DNA from: JAFGGT01 sp036733165
GTDB lineage: Archaea; Methanobacteriota_B; Thermococci; Methanofastidiosales; NM3
Reading direction: 5' to 3'
Assembly: GCA_036733165.1 (NCBI GenBank)
Contig: DAINBB010000009.1
Span: forward strand, 1-54,086
DNA length: 54,086 nucleotides
Shown piece by piece: positions 33,164 to 42,201 of this stretch (position 1 is the stretch's first letter; each line of letters starts with the position of its first letter). The notes below the pieces were generated by a model that saw only the letters and a list, made by a program, of their open reading frames with translations, had not been told where the DNA came from and made no database searches. A program made the translations under genes and the position numbers.

Positions 33164-34006
33164 TCATGCCCCATCGTTGAAAAACCTTAGGAGATCGATG
33201 TCCCTTATGATCCCTATGATGTCGTTGTCCTCGTCTATCACCGGAAGCTGCTCGACATCATGTTTTCTCATCAATCTGGCACATTCGCTTATTGATGTTG
33301 TTGGCGAGACCGTGACGACCTCTCCCGTCATGAACTCCTTTGAAGGTTTGATGGGCAACCTGAGCCTTTTGGTACCTATGTAAAGGGTGCTCTTTGTCTC
33401 CCAGGTCCAGTCATCGTCGTCGGCCCCCTTGTTCATCGAGGTCTTGTCCGTCTCCTCAACGATCTCTCCGTTCTTGATGAGGTCCGAATTGTCGAGCACG
33501 CCGGTCAACTGCCCCATGGAGTTTATCAACACCACAGACAAAGATTTCGAGTATTCCATTATCTTCAATATGAGCGGAAGGGGCGTCTCCTCCCATGCCG
33601 AAGTGACCGATACCTTCATGAAATCGGAACATGGGTGCTTATAGTCCATAGTGGATATGCCCCTCTTTATGATGTCCTCCACTGTGAGCATGCCCACAAG
33701 TATGCCATCCTCAACGACGGGCAGCCTGTAAACGTTCTTCTCCACAAATATCTTCGCCGCATCCTTTATGTCCTCATCCGGCCCGATCGTAACAACAAGT
33801 CTCCTCATTATAAGGGCTATTTGCTCCTCATCTGGATTCTTGAGCAGCTCGTCCAAAGTGACCATGCCAACGAGCTTCTTACTCTTCTCATCAACCACCG
33901 GCAGACCCGATACGTTGTGTTTCTGCATGAGCTCAAGCGCCCTTCTCCTCATCCCGGGCACATTGACACTGATGACGTTCTTGGACATAATCTCTGAGAC
34001 TTTCAT
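33164..34006 (-). CDS. Four-CBS-domain protein
   Basis: The 280-residue protein consists of two Bateman modules, each of two CBS domains: VSEIMSKNVISV...KHNVSGLPVVDEKSKKLVGMVTL, then VTIGPDEDIKDAAKIF...YRLPVVEDGILVGMLTVEDI, then a third copy starting CSDFMKVSVTSAWEETPL, and a fourth near the C-terminus (VEQLPVIDEDNDIIGIIRDIDLL). Such proteins bind adenine nucleotides and regulate partners. No fused enzyme is present. The ATG at 34006 is preferred over the upstream GTG; TATATAA at about 34037-34046 gives its own promoter. It is separate from the rad50 operon. Confidence 0.88.
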   Translation of the reverse strand: MKVSEIMSKNVISVNVPGMRRRALELMQKHNVSGLPVVDEKSKKLVGMVTLDELLKNPDEEQIALIMRRLVVTIGPDEDIKDAAKIFVEKNVYRLPVVEDGILVGMLTVEDIIKRGISTMDYKHPCSDFMKVSVTSAWEETPLPLILKIMEYSKSLSVVLINSMGQLTGVLDNSDLIKNGEIVEETDKTSMNKGADDDDWTWETKSTLYIGTKRLRLPIKPSKEFMTGEVVTVSPTTSISECARLMRKHDVEQLPVIDEDNDIIGIIRDIDLLRFFNDGA

Positions 34007-34100
34007 GTTAAGCACAAAACTTTAGATTCCTAATAGTTATATAAATATTTCTATTTGTAAATATCAAAAATGCTTGGATATTATCCATAAAAACAATATT

Positions 34101-36644
34101 TTATGATTGATAGACCTTCGCAGTGCCATCTTCGTCCTCTTCAACAAGAATGGCCTGGGGTATCATCTCCTTTATATCCTCGACATGGGTGATTATCACT
34201 ATCTGAGAAAAGAATCCCTCCAGTTTGTTCAGCACCGCCATCAAATTCATGCGTCTCTCGGAGTCCAGGGAGGAGAATGTCTCATCGAGGAACAGCGATT
34301 CGAGGTGTGCAAAACCTTGTTCCTTGGACAGCGAGACCAGGACGCGGGATATTCCGATCCTCAGGCAGAGATTTATAAGGTCCTTCTCCCCGCCGGAGAA
34401 TCGGTATATGGGATAAAAGATACCGTTGAAGGATACCTGGACGGTGTACTCCTCGTCTATCATCACTGCAGGGTACTTCCCCTGCGTGATGGAGTTCAGC
34501 AGTCCGGACACCTCCATCTGTATGAGGGGTTTGAGTCTCTCATGGACGTTTATGGGAATGTTCTTGAACGCTTCGGAGAGGGTCCCGTATTGTTTTGAGT
34601 TCTCTTTGAGCGCTGCCAGGTCGGTCTCTCTATCTTTAAGTAGTTTCTTAAGCTCCCTTTTCCTTGACCTTATGGATGCGTTCGATTCTATCTGCTGTGA
34701 AAGCTTTCCCGCCTCCACCTGAAGCCTTGAAAGCTCATCCCTTGTCACATCGGTCGCGTTGCCTATCTTAACTATCTTTGATTTCAACGCCTTTATGCCC
34801 GACACCATGGCCTGCTGGCTCTTTACTTCGCGCTCGAGCGCTTCCAACTCTCCCTCCGCCCTGGAAAGCTCCTGTCTGGCCTCATCGGCCCTCGTGACTA
34901 AATTCTCAAGCCGTTCTTTGGACAGTACCAAGACCTCGTACCCCTTCACTTCTTCCTTGAGGGAGACAAAGTCCTCTTCCGAAAACTCAAGGGTTTCGAA
35001 CTCGGCCCTGATTTCCTGTATTTTCTCTTCGGCCCTTGCCGCCTTCTCGCCATGGTAACCTTCTAGGCGTTTCCTCTCATCCCCAAGACTCTTTAGATCC
35101 TTGTCCGCCTTCGTTAAGTCCTTATTTAGCCTATCGAGCTCCATGTTCTTGGTAGATATCTCCAACATGATGGCACGGTCGTCATTTAGGAGTTTGGTCA
35201 GCCCTTCCCTTTTAAGGGTCCTATCGTCAAGAAGCGCCTGTAGCTTCGAGATCTTGTTTTTCACCCTTTGAAGTTTAGAGATGAAGTTTGTCCTTTCCTC
35301 CGCGTTCTGCTCGACAAGCTTCCTCTTGAGGTCCTCATCGAGGGGTTGCTTGCATGTTGGGCATCTGGACTCCTTTGAGAGGTCGTTATATACGTCGCCC
35401 TCCTTCGAGATCTTCTCGATGAGGGCAGAGAATCTCGCCATTTCCTGTTTTTCCAGGGACATCCTACCGCCGATCTTTTCAATTTCATCGGCAATGTCCC
35501 CCAATTCGGCCTCAACGGCCCCATGGTCGCTCATCCTTCCCCTATAATCTTCAATCTCCGAAGCAAGGGAACTGACATTGGATAGAATTTCTTCCCTTCC
35601 CCTCTGGGCAGTTGAGATCCGCTCTGAGAGACCTTGTAGCGCCCTCTCCCCTTCATGCCTGGCGGTTTCCAGTTCCTTTTTCAGCCCATTTAGGATATAC
35701 GAGAGTTCCTGGGTCCTGTCACGGACAGGTTGAAGGGATTCAAGTTTGGCCCTCTTCTTTTCAATCCCCTCCATCTCCTTCAGGATGGCCGGCAGCCTTG
35801 ACTTGGAGGCTTCGGCCTCCGTTAAAACCCTCCTTTCCTTCTCTATGGCCTTTACAAGGGCTTCTTTCTTTGCAGAAAGTTCGCTAAGTTTCCTTTCATG
35901 CCTCCTTAGTTCCTCAAGTTCAACCTCCAACCGGGTCCTCTCATCGTCATACTTCCTGATATCGTTTCCCAGTGACACGATGTGCTTCTCATGCCCCTTT
36001 AACGCCCCATCTATGGACGTCTCATTGACCAGGATGTCTGAATAATGCTCCATCTCCCTCTTGATGCCCTTGATCTCCTCCTCCTTCCTTGCGATATCTG
36101 CCTCGCAGGCCCTCCTCTTGTCCTTCGCGTCGTATAGGAACTGATCGTAGAGCTGAAGATTGAACAATCTATTGATGATCTCCTTCCTCTTTGAGGACCG
36201 TTGGCTGGTCAGGAGGTCTATCTCGTTCTGTCTGATGAAGGATGCGGATATGAACGCCTTCGCATCAAGTCCCAGGGTCTTGGTGATGTATGATGTTACC
36301 TCCTTCGAGGACCTGGCCACCAGTTCGTTTTCCAATCTGACGGCGGCGGTGATCCCGTCCTTGCGCAGAAATCTGTGGACACGGTAGATCTGGCCATCGT
36401 AGATGAAGGTGACCTCCACTCCCATGTCCTCCTGGCCGTCCCTCATCAGCTCTGACTGTTTTACGCTCTGCCCTTCCTTGCCTATGGTCGGCGTGACACC
36501 GTAAAGGCACCAGCAAATGGCATCGAAGATCGTGGACTTGCCCGAACCGTTGGGACCAAAGATGCCCACTATCCTCTTTCCAAGATGTATCTTCTCCTGT
36601 GAATACTTCTTGAAGTTTATTATGTCCACTTGCTCTATTATCAT
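34101..36644 (-). CDS. rad50: DNA double-strand break repair ATPase Rad50
   Basis: The 847-residue protein has N-terminal Walker A GPNGSGKST (30-38), long coiled coils, the zinc hook CPTC (about 427-430), signature FSGGEKDLINL and Walker B FLDETFSSLD. Length and order match archaeal Rad50. With Mre11 it tethers and processes DNA ends, ATP-driven. The ATG overlaps the mre11 stop by 4 bp (ATGA), with GGAG nearby. It is the last gene of the herA, class V aminotransferase, mre11, rad50 run. Confidence 0.96.
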   Translation of the reverse strand: MIIEQVDIINFKKYSQEKIHLGKRIVGIFGPNGSGKSTIFDAICWCLYGVTPTIGKEGQSVKQSELMRDGQEDMGVEVTFIYDGQIYRVHRFLRKDGITAAVRLENELVARSSKEVTSYITKTLGLDAKAFISASFIRQNEIDLLTSQRSSKRKEIINRLFNLQLYDQFLYDAKDKRRACEADIARKEEEIKGIKREMEHYSDILVNETSIDGALKGHEKHIVSLGNDIRKYDDERTRLEVELEELRRHERKLSELSAKKEALVKAIEKERRVLTEAEASKSRLPAILKEMEGIEKKRAKLESLQPVRDRTQELSYILNGLKKELETARHEGERALQGLSERISTAQRGREEILSNVSSLASEIEDYRGRMSDHGAVEAELGDIADEIEKIGGRMSLEKQEMARFSALIEKISKEGDVYNDLSKESRCPTCKQPLDEDLKRKLVEQNAEERTNFISKLQRVKNKISKLQALLDDRTLKREGLTKLLNDDRAIMLEISTKNMELDRLNKDLTKADKDLKSLGDERKRLEGYHGEKAARAEEKIQEIRAEFETLEFSEEDFVSLKEEVKGYEVLVLSKERLENLVTRADEARQELSRAEGELEALEREVKSQQAMVSGIKALKSKIVKIGNATDVTRDELSRLQVEAGKLSQQIESNASIRSRKRELKKLLKDRETDLAALKENSKQYGTLSEAFKNIPINVHERLKPLIQMEVSGLLNSITQGKYPAVMIDEEYTVQVSFNGIFYPIYRFSGGEKDLINLCLRIGISRVLVSLSKEQGFAHLESLFLDETFSSLDSERRMNLMAVLNKLEGFFSQIVIITHVEDIKEMIPQAILVEEDEDGTAKVYQS

Positions 36645-37726
36645 CCTTCAATTCTCCCCTCTATCAGTTTGCAACCCAGGGCATAGAGCTCTTCGTCATA
36701 GGCGTCGATCATTCGAAGATATCTTTCAAGCTCGGCATAGGGAGAGAATACCAGCATCTCCTCCCTCATCCTATGCTGATAATTGGCAATCGTCCTGTCA
36801 ATGATCGAGAAGTGCAAGGCCCCGGACGTGCTTTCCTTTATCTGGGCATAGTTTATGGTGTTCCTGTCTATGTCGTCCATCTTGCCAAGCAGTTCAAGTC
36901 GGAGAATGCTGCCTTCCGTGTCAAGACCTCCAAGGATGTCTATCGACCGTTCGGTGATATCATAGCCTGAGAGACCCTCCACATCTAGGGACCTTGACAT
37001 CATAGCCCTTGTGGGGAGCGCGGTGAAGTCTGGTTCGCCGTCAACGACATAGAATCCCTTCCTTTCATCGATCTCGTTGAAGTCGTACCTCTCCAATGAA
37101 CCCGGATACAATATCCTCTTGTCGTTGGTCGATAGGTCCTGGGGTTTGTGTATGTGCCCAAGCGCGACATAGTCGTATCGTGGTATGGTTGACCTTTTCA
37201 GGCTGCTTTCCTCAAAGCACATGTATCTCTCAGAGCCCACCTTGGCACCTTCAATCGTTGTATGCAGCATCAATATTGAATATCCCTCATCCCGGGGTTC
37301 TGTAAGGTAGTTCTGGGGGTGGGCAGTGTAGGGAACCGCATTGATCCAATAATTCCCTATGTTCAGCTCGCTTGGTTCGAGCACTATGTGAATGTGTTCG
37401 ATGTCACGATAGAGGACCAAGGGATTCGACACCCCCTTGCTGCGAGGGGTCTCGTGATTGCCGGATATGACAACTGTGTCTATGGACGCCCTGGAAAGCT
37501 CCATGAATCGCTCCTGGACGGCCCTTCTCATATAATTCGTGGGATTGACCCTGTCAAATAGGTCGCCGCATATCAGGAAGACCTCTGGTTCGATCTCCAA
37601 TACCTTGTCACAAAGCATATTGAATGAGTTGAGAAAGTCAAGACTTCGCAGATTGATGCCTGTCAGCGGATCGGACTTGGAATATCTCGCTATTCCAAGA
37701 TGGGCATCTGCCGCATGGACAAACAT
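36641..37726 (-). CDS. mre11: DNA repair exonuclease Mre11
   Basis: A 361-residue metallophosphoesterase with all five nuclease motifs: AADAHLG, CGDLFDR, SGNHETP, MLHTTIEG and ALGHIHKP. Two metal ions should sit there. The C-terminal half (residues 230-361) is the capping and Rad50-binding part. It cuts at double-strand breaks together with Rad50. The start overlaps the preceding aminotransferase stop by one base (TGATG). In many archaea mre11 follows herA directly; here one unrelated gene is between them. Confidence 0.96.
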   Translation of the reverse strand: MFVHAADAHLGIARYSKSDPLTGINLRSLDFLNSFNMLCDKVLEIEPEVFLICGDLFDRVNPTNYMRRAVQERFMELSRASIDTVVISGNHETPRSKGVSNPLVLYRDIEHIHIVLEPSELNIGNYWINAVPYTAHPQNYLTEPRDEGYSILMLHTTIEGAKVGSERYMCFEESSLKRSTIPRYDYVALGHIHKPQDLSTNDKRILYPGSLERYDFNEIDERKGFYVVDGEPDFTALPTRAMMSRSLDVEGLSGYDITERSIDILGGLDTEGSILRLELLGKMDDIDRNTINYAQIKESTSGALHFSIIDRTIANYQHRMREEMLVFSPYAELERYLRMIDAYDEELYALGCKLIEGRIEG

Positions 37727-38826
37727 CAGGCACCACCCAATGCATCGATCAACGTGTCTATGTCGTCCTTGTTGTTCCAGAAGTGTGTGGACACCCTGAC
37801 ATCACCCCTGCAGGAAACAACTATCCGCTCCTTGAGCAGTCTTTTCACAAGCGTGTCGGGATCCTTGGCCCTGAACGAGACAATGCCCCCGTGTGCGCCG
37901 TTGGGTGTGACAACCCCATAACCATTGTCCTGAAGACGTTCCATCAAATATTCGGACAAGATGGTCACCTCGTCATCTATGACGTCCGTCCCCCTCCCCA
38001 TCATGACCTCTACCGACCGGGACAGGCCCATGATGCCTGGATAGTTCAGATTGCCTATCTCAAATCTCCTGGCGCTGGATGCTAGCCGGGTGTTGCCAAG
38101 GCTGAAGTCCTCGTCATCCTCAAGGGAGAACCAACCGATGAAGGGTGGATCATACCTGTCCATAAGTTCCAAGGAGATATGGAACATGCCAACGCCAAAC
38201 GGGGACATCAACCATTTGTGGGAACCGCAGCAAAGGACATCGATGCCAAGTTCCCCAACGTCGACTCTGACCGCCCCAAGGGCCTGCACCGCGTCGGATA
38301 CCACGATGGCGCCGTGTTCGTGGGCGATCTCCGATATCTCCCTTGTTGGCAGCCTTGCACCTGTACGGTAGGTGATCTCTGAAAAGCTCACCGCCTCGGT
38401 ATCGTCATCGATGAGACGTTCGAAATCGTCTGGCGAGACCTCGCCCGCCCCCAAGTCCACTACCCTTAGGTCAGCATATTTCCTTCTCCAGGGCAGGAAG
38501 TTGGAAGGGAACTCCATGTTCGTGGTGACAACATTGCCCTTGCCTGGCAGCATTGAGCATATCGTGTTGAGGCCTTCCCCCGTGTTCTTTAGGAAGGACA
38601 CCTCCTCGGGCCTGCAGCCTATGAGGGCCGCACACCGCGCCCTGGCCAGGTTCACCTTCTCCACCCACAGGTCCCAAGCGCCTTCGGCATATCTAGCATG
38701 GGAGTCCAAAAACGATTCGACCTCGCTGACAACATATCTGGGCAGCGGCGAGGTCGCCGCGGTGTTGAGATAGGTGTAGTTTTCCGTTATGTCGAACTGG
38801 TCCCTTATGTCCACGCCATCACCCAT
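37726..38826 (-). CDS. Class V PLP aminotransferase-like protein (not a SufS-type desulfurase)
   Basis: The 366-residue protein is a fold-type I enzyme of class V: YTYLNTAATSPLP, FLKNTGEGLNTI, then VSDAVQALGAVRVDVGELG and the PLP lysine in CCGSHKWLMSP. At the place where SufS has a Cys loop, RxGHHC, this protein reads VSCRGDVRVSTHFWNN with the loop shortened, so a cysteine desulfurase role is unlikely; an epimerase/lyase or transaminase fits better. The ATG at 38826 overlaps the herA stop by 8 bp; GTG 38814 with GGTGAT is another choice. Its position inside a DNA repair operon is unusual. Confidence 0.82.
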   Translation of the reverse strand: MGDGVDIRDQFDITENYTYLNTAATSPLPRYVVSEVESFLDSHARYAEGAWDLWVEKVNLARARCAALIGCRPEEVSFLKNTGEGLNTICSMLPGKGNVVTTNMEFPSNFLPWRRKYADLRVVDLGAGEVSPDDFERLIDDDTEAVSFSEITYRTGARLPTREISEIAHEHGAIVVSDAVQALGAVRVDVGELGIDVLCCGSHKWLMSPFGVGMFHISLELMDRYDPPFIGWFSLEDDEDFSLGNTRLASSARRFEIGNLNYPGIMGLSRSVEVMMGRGTDVIDDEVTILSEYLMERLQDNGYGVVTPNGAHGGIVSFRAKDPDTLVKRLLKERIVVSCRGDVRVSTHFWNNKDDIDTLIDALGGA

Positions 38827-40273
38827 TGAATGTGAAGTCATCCTCCACGTCATAAGCCTTTTTCTGTCTTGGAACATGTATAGGTATGGTCCCGGAAAGG
38901 GGTATTGGCACCGATATCCCGGTTATGATGGCCTCGCCGACATCAAGTCTCGACATTTCCTCTTTGAAGTCAGAAAGGTCGTTCTCGGAGGATAGCACCA
39001 AATGTTCCCTGTCCTTGATATTCGTCAGGAGCATTATGATCACCGTGTTCAGCTGAGATATGATCTCATCGTGTATCTTTCGTGGCATCTGGTCAACAAC
39101 GAGCAGACCAAGGCCGAACTTCCTACCCTCCCGGACTATGGTCTCGAATATCGTCGTCCTGGCGATGTCCTTGGAGAGGAGCTTGTGGGCCTCCTCCAGC
39201 ACTATAAGCGTCTCCGGCGGTGTTTTGCCCACAGACCTGGCATTCTTAAAGGCGTCCAACAGGTACCTTGATATGATGGTGGTGATTAACCTGATGGCGT
39301 GGTCGTCGTTCTCGTATTGCCCAAAGTCTATGATTATGGTCTTCCCCTTCATGAGCGCATCGCGAATGTATCGGAGCGAGTCGTTCCCGGTCCCTACATA
39401 CCCCACATTGCACAGGGACCCTATCTTTCTTTTGAGCGTCAGGATGGTGAGTTCGTTTATCTGCCTGTTGAACTCGTTGTATATCTCCTCAGATTTGGTC
39501 TTGTAGATATAGGAGATCCACTCGTTCTTTTCCTTCCGTCTTATGGCCTCCGCCGCCTCCTTCTGCGTTTCGTTGAGAGTATATATAAAACCAACATCCT
39601 TTGGTTTTATCCTCTCAAGAGGTATAGATATGGTGACATCTTCGTTGTTCCCTATGCCCATGACAACAGCATTATCATAGGGTCTCAATCCGTCAGGGCG
39701 CGAATATTCCCCATGGACATCAAAGACCAGAGAGGGGGTCCCCGCCTCGATGAACCTGGACAGAAGGACCTTTACGGTATTGGATTTGCCGCTCCCTGTC
39801 TTGCCAAACACCCCGCAATGTCTTGTGATCAGGGTCTTCCTGTCCAGCTTTATGGGTATCTCAAGGTCCCTGAGGCTGCCAATCTCCACCTTGTCACCGC
39901 TGTCGGAACCCAGGAAACCCAGGTCCTCCTCCTTTGCCAGCCTGACGGGGGACTTGAATCGGGGTATCGTCTTGGCACCCTGCAGTCTTTTTCCTATTAT
40001 TCCCATCAACCTGGCCCTGCAGATGTAGTAGAACTGCGAACCTAGAGCAGAGTCTATGTCTCCGTATAGTTCATTGCCCCTAACGGCCACCACCTTGTCC
40101 GGCAATTCACTCTCGCCGAGATTCCTCATCTCCAGCGAAACGACCCTGGCAAGATACTGATATCTGGACTCTATCACGACAGGAGTGGCCAACTTTATCG
40201 TTTCCACGTCAACATCGTCATTTATCCTGAAAACAACTTCTTGGGATGTCGAGGATATGATATTTCCAATCAT
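38819..40273 (-). CDS. herA: Bipolar DNA helicase HerA
   Basis: A 484-residue hexameric translocase: N-terminal HAS-barrel (IISSTSQEVVFRINDD), then the RecA-like FtsK/HerA core with Walker A GKTGSGKSNT, Walker B TLIVLEEAHKLLS and the arginine-rich sensor GLGLLVVDQMPRK, ending in LSGTIPIHVPRQKK. It works with the NurA nuclease in end resection upstream of Mre11-Rad50. The gene begins a four-gene operon; TTTATATTTT 18-27 nt before the ATG and no SD indicate a leaderless start. nurA is not found anywhere in the window. Confidence 0.95.
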   Translation of the reverse strand: MIGNIISSTSQEVVFRINDDVDVETIKLATPVVIESRYQYLARVVSLEMRNLGESELPDKVVAVRGNELYGDIDSALGSQFYYICRARLMGIIGKRLQGAKTIPRFKSPVRLAKEEDLGFLGSDSGDKVEIGSLRDLEIPIKLDRKTLITRHCGVFGKTGSGKSNTVKVLLSRFIEAGTPSLVFDVHGEYSRPDGLRPYDNAVVMGIGNNEDVTISIPLERIKPKDVGFIYTLNETQKEAAEAIRRKEKNEWISYIYKTKSEEIYNEFNRQINELTILTLKRKIGSLCNVGYVGTGNDSLRYIRDALMKGKTIIIDFGQYENDDHAIRLITTIISRYLLDAFKNARSVGKTPPETLIVLEEAHKLLSKDIARTTIFETIVREGRKFGLGLLVVDQMPRKIHDEIISQLNTVIIMLLTNIKDREHLVLSSENDLSDFKEEMSRLDVGEAIITGISVPIPLSGTIPIHVPRQKKAYDVEDDFTFNG

Positions 40274-40326
40274 TGAGAAAGATAATAAAAAAAATATAAA
40301 TAAATTGTGATATGGAATTACTGTAA

Positions 40327-40947
40327 TCAGGGATACTCAAATGGTATTTCTATCTTAACAGGCAGATTTGCAGTAGGTATCTCTATGGTGAACGTCAGGT
40401 TCGATGATTCCTCGTTGATCTCCTCGAACACCAGGTAACCCTCCCGCGTCTCACGTGCGGAGTAATCCCCGCTAAGGTCCGTCGGCGAACCTATGAAGTA
40501 TACGGGCCATTTGGTATTCTTGTCATCAACGATGTAACAGTTGATATTGGGATATATCGTGTTCTCTCCATTGAGCGAGTTCTCGATTACAAGATCTACC
40601 CTGAAGTGTGTGACCTCCGGTCCCGACGAGCCGTATTTTGGATGAGTGTAATAACCGACTTCGACAAGGGTAACGGTGAAACTCGCCATTGAATCGGACA
40701 GCCCTATCTCCTTTATCCCCGTGTATGGCGGGGGTGTGGTAGGGGGTGCCGTAGTTGGGGCCGTCGTCGTGGTCGGAGCTGCGGTCGTAGTTGGGGCCGC
40801 CGTCGTGGTCGGAGCTGCGGTCGTAGTTGGGGCCGCCGTCGTGGTCGGAGCTGCGGTCGTCGTTTCGGTCTCGCCACCATCAAGGATACAACCACTTAAA
40901 AATAGTGATATTGATATCATAATAACCAATAGGACCTTCTTTGTCAT
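40327..40947 (-). CDS. Thr/Pro-rich lipoprotein with DUF4352-like domain
   Basis: The 206-residue protein has a lipoprotein signal ending LFLSGCILDG, then a low-complexity linker built of TTTAAP units, then an Ig-like beta domain of about 130 residues (SFTVTLVEVGYY...) that looks like DUF4352: VDLVIENSLNGENTIYPN, then GYLVFEEINEESSNLTF. It is anchored outside the cell; the Thr-rich linker may be O-glycosylated. Its role is unknown. SD GGAAGGG precedes the ATG. The repeat region is a 36-nt tandem DNA repeat. Confidence 0.75.
   Translation of the reverse strand: MTKKVLLVIMISISLFLSGCILDGGETETTTAAPTTTAAPTTTAAPTTTAAPTTTAAPTTTTAPTTAPPTTPPPYTGIKEIGLSDSMASFTVTLVEVGYYTHPKYGSSGPEVTHFRVDLVIENSLNGENTIYPNINCYIVDDKNTKWPVYFIGSPTDLSGDYSARETREGYLVFEEINEESSNLTFTIEIPTANLPVKIEIPFEYP
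40765..40860. repeat. 36-nt tandem repeat coding for a Thr/Ala/Pro linker
   Basis: Two perfect 36-nt units (40765-40800, 40801-40836) and a 24-nt partial third unit (40837-40860). The units encode TTTAAPTTTAAP on the minus strand. Perfect identity suggests recent expansion by slippage or recombination. Confidence 0.85.
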
Positions 40948-41060
40948 GTTATTACCCTTCCTATTTTTTTTACTATAAATATAATAATCTATCTGTTTTA
41001 TGGTCGTGAAATATCGTGCAGGAAGGATATTTTTTTCAATAAGTGCTACGATTTCCTATC

Positions 41061-41756
41061 ATGACCCTCCTCCTGTTCGATGTAGGGGGCACATTGCTCA
41101 AGATCAATCCGGAACCTAAGGAGATATATGTCGGCATATTTAGGGAGATGGGGTTTGATGTGGAAAAAGAGACCTTGTTCAGGAAGATAGCCCTGGTCAA
41201 GTCCAAGATCGACAATGCCTACAAAAGAGTGGACGACAAGGGAAAGGGTGTGTCCTTCCCGATGAGGTTCAATGAACTTCTCCTGAGGGAGTGCAACCTT
41301 CCGTGTGAAAAGGACGTGTCATGGAAGGTGACAAGGATGTTCGCAAACGGCATAAGATTCACAAGATACCCGGAGACGCTCCCTGTCCTTGATGACCTCG
41401 GCGGCGGATATGAGATGGGGATAATATCAAATTGGAATCTTGACAGAGATCTCGTCGATGTGTTGAGGGAGAACGATATCCTGCATTATTTCGACTATAC
41501 GCTGGCATCCAAGGACGCAGGTTGCGAAAAACCCGACCCAAAGATATTCAATATGGCCCTGAGGAACACCGGATTCTCCGCAAGGGACGCCTATTATATC
41601 GGAGACTCCTATGCCGAGGATGTGCTTGGCGCGATTGGCACGGGCATAAAACCCATATTCGTCAACAGGAGGAATGAACCGAATCCTAAGAACGTCCCAT
41701 CAACGGACTCCCTAGCGGGATTGACAGATCTGTTGGAAAACGAGGCAAATGATTAA
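41061..41756 (+). CDS. HAD-superfamily hydrolase
   Basis: The 231-residue protein has the HAD motifs in order: FDVGGTLL (nucleophile Asp in DxGGT), a helical cap (residues 15-95), SNWNLD (motif II), CEKPDPKIF (motif III Lys) and GDSYAEDVLGA (motif IV). Likely a small-molecule phosphatase of the haloacid dehalogenase-like group I type; substrate not known. The upstream GTG (41043) has no support; the ATG at 41061 starts the first strand. GATATTTTTTTCA before it may be a box A for a near-leaderless transcript. Followed 25 nt later by the NfeD gene. Confidence 0.85.
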   Translation: MTLLLFDVGGTLLKINPEPKEIYVGIFREMGFDVEKETLFRKIALVKSKIDNAYKRVDDKGKGVSFPMRFNELLLRECNLPCEKDVSWKVTRMFANGIRFTRYPETLPVLDDLGGGYEMGIISNWNLDRDLVDVLRENDILHYFDYTLASKDAGCEKPDPKIFNMALRNTGFSARDAYYIGDSYAEDVLGAIGTGIKPIFVNRRNEPNPKNVPSTDSLAGLTDLLENEAND

Positions 41757-41781
41757 TATCCTGCATAGGTAATTATCATCG

Positions 41782-42201
41782 ATGACCTCTTCGATTCCGA
41801 CCAGGGGGGATATAAGAAACAGATTTCTCATAATGTATGGGACATATCTATCCCTGATTCTCATAATATGGATGTTTGTCAAAATATCATTTGTCTATGT
41901 ATTTCCGATGGTGGCGATACTGTGCATTGTCGGATACGTCAATTACAGGAATAATGTGAAGGTCCTGTCGAGGCGGCCGTTGGTCTCAAGCGACGACTTC
42001 GGGGAATATGTCGGCGTATCCATCTCCGACATCAAGGATGACGGGCTCGTCCGCATCCGTGGAGAGATATGGAAGGCAAGGAGCGAGAGTCCGATAGAGG
42101 AAGGGCGGGAAGTAGAGGTTGTCAGGCTTCTGGAGGGCATGACACTGTTAGTTCAGGAGAGGAGCGGGCCCAGCAATCTCTCAACAGAGGACCTGATCTG
42201 A
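41782..42201 (+). CDS. Short NfeD-like membrane protein with OB-fold domain
   Basis: The 139-residue protein has two TM segments (FLIMYGTYLSLILIIWMFV and VYVFPMVAILCIVGYV), then the NfeD C-terminal OB-fold: GEYVGVSISDIKDDGLVRIRGEIWKARSES, then IEEGREVEVVRLLEGMTLLVQE. Short NfeD proteins often accompany stomatin-like proteins; none is found nearby. It may affect membrane organisation or protease partners. It probably shares a transcript with the HAD gene. Its 3' end overlaps the convergent isomerase gene by 49 bp. Confidence 0.82.
   Translation: MTSSIPTRGDIRNRFLIMYGTYLSLILIIWMFVKISFVYVFPMVAILCIVGYVNYRNNVKVLSRRPLVSSDDFGEYVGVSISDIKDDGLVRIRGEIWKARSESPIEEGREVEVVRLLEGMTLLVQERSGPSNLSTEDLI

Noticed and set aside
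37726..38826. Cysteine desulfurase (SufS/IscS) role for the class V enzyme
   Set aside because: The RxGHHC-type Cys loop is shortened and the Cys in VSCRG does not align well; no SufBCD or IscU genes are nearby.
40765..40860. CRISPR-like array
   Set aside because: The units are contiguous, have no spacers and stay in frame within a lipoprotein gene.
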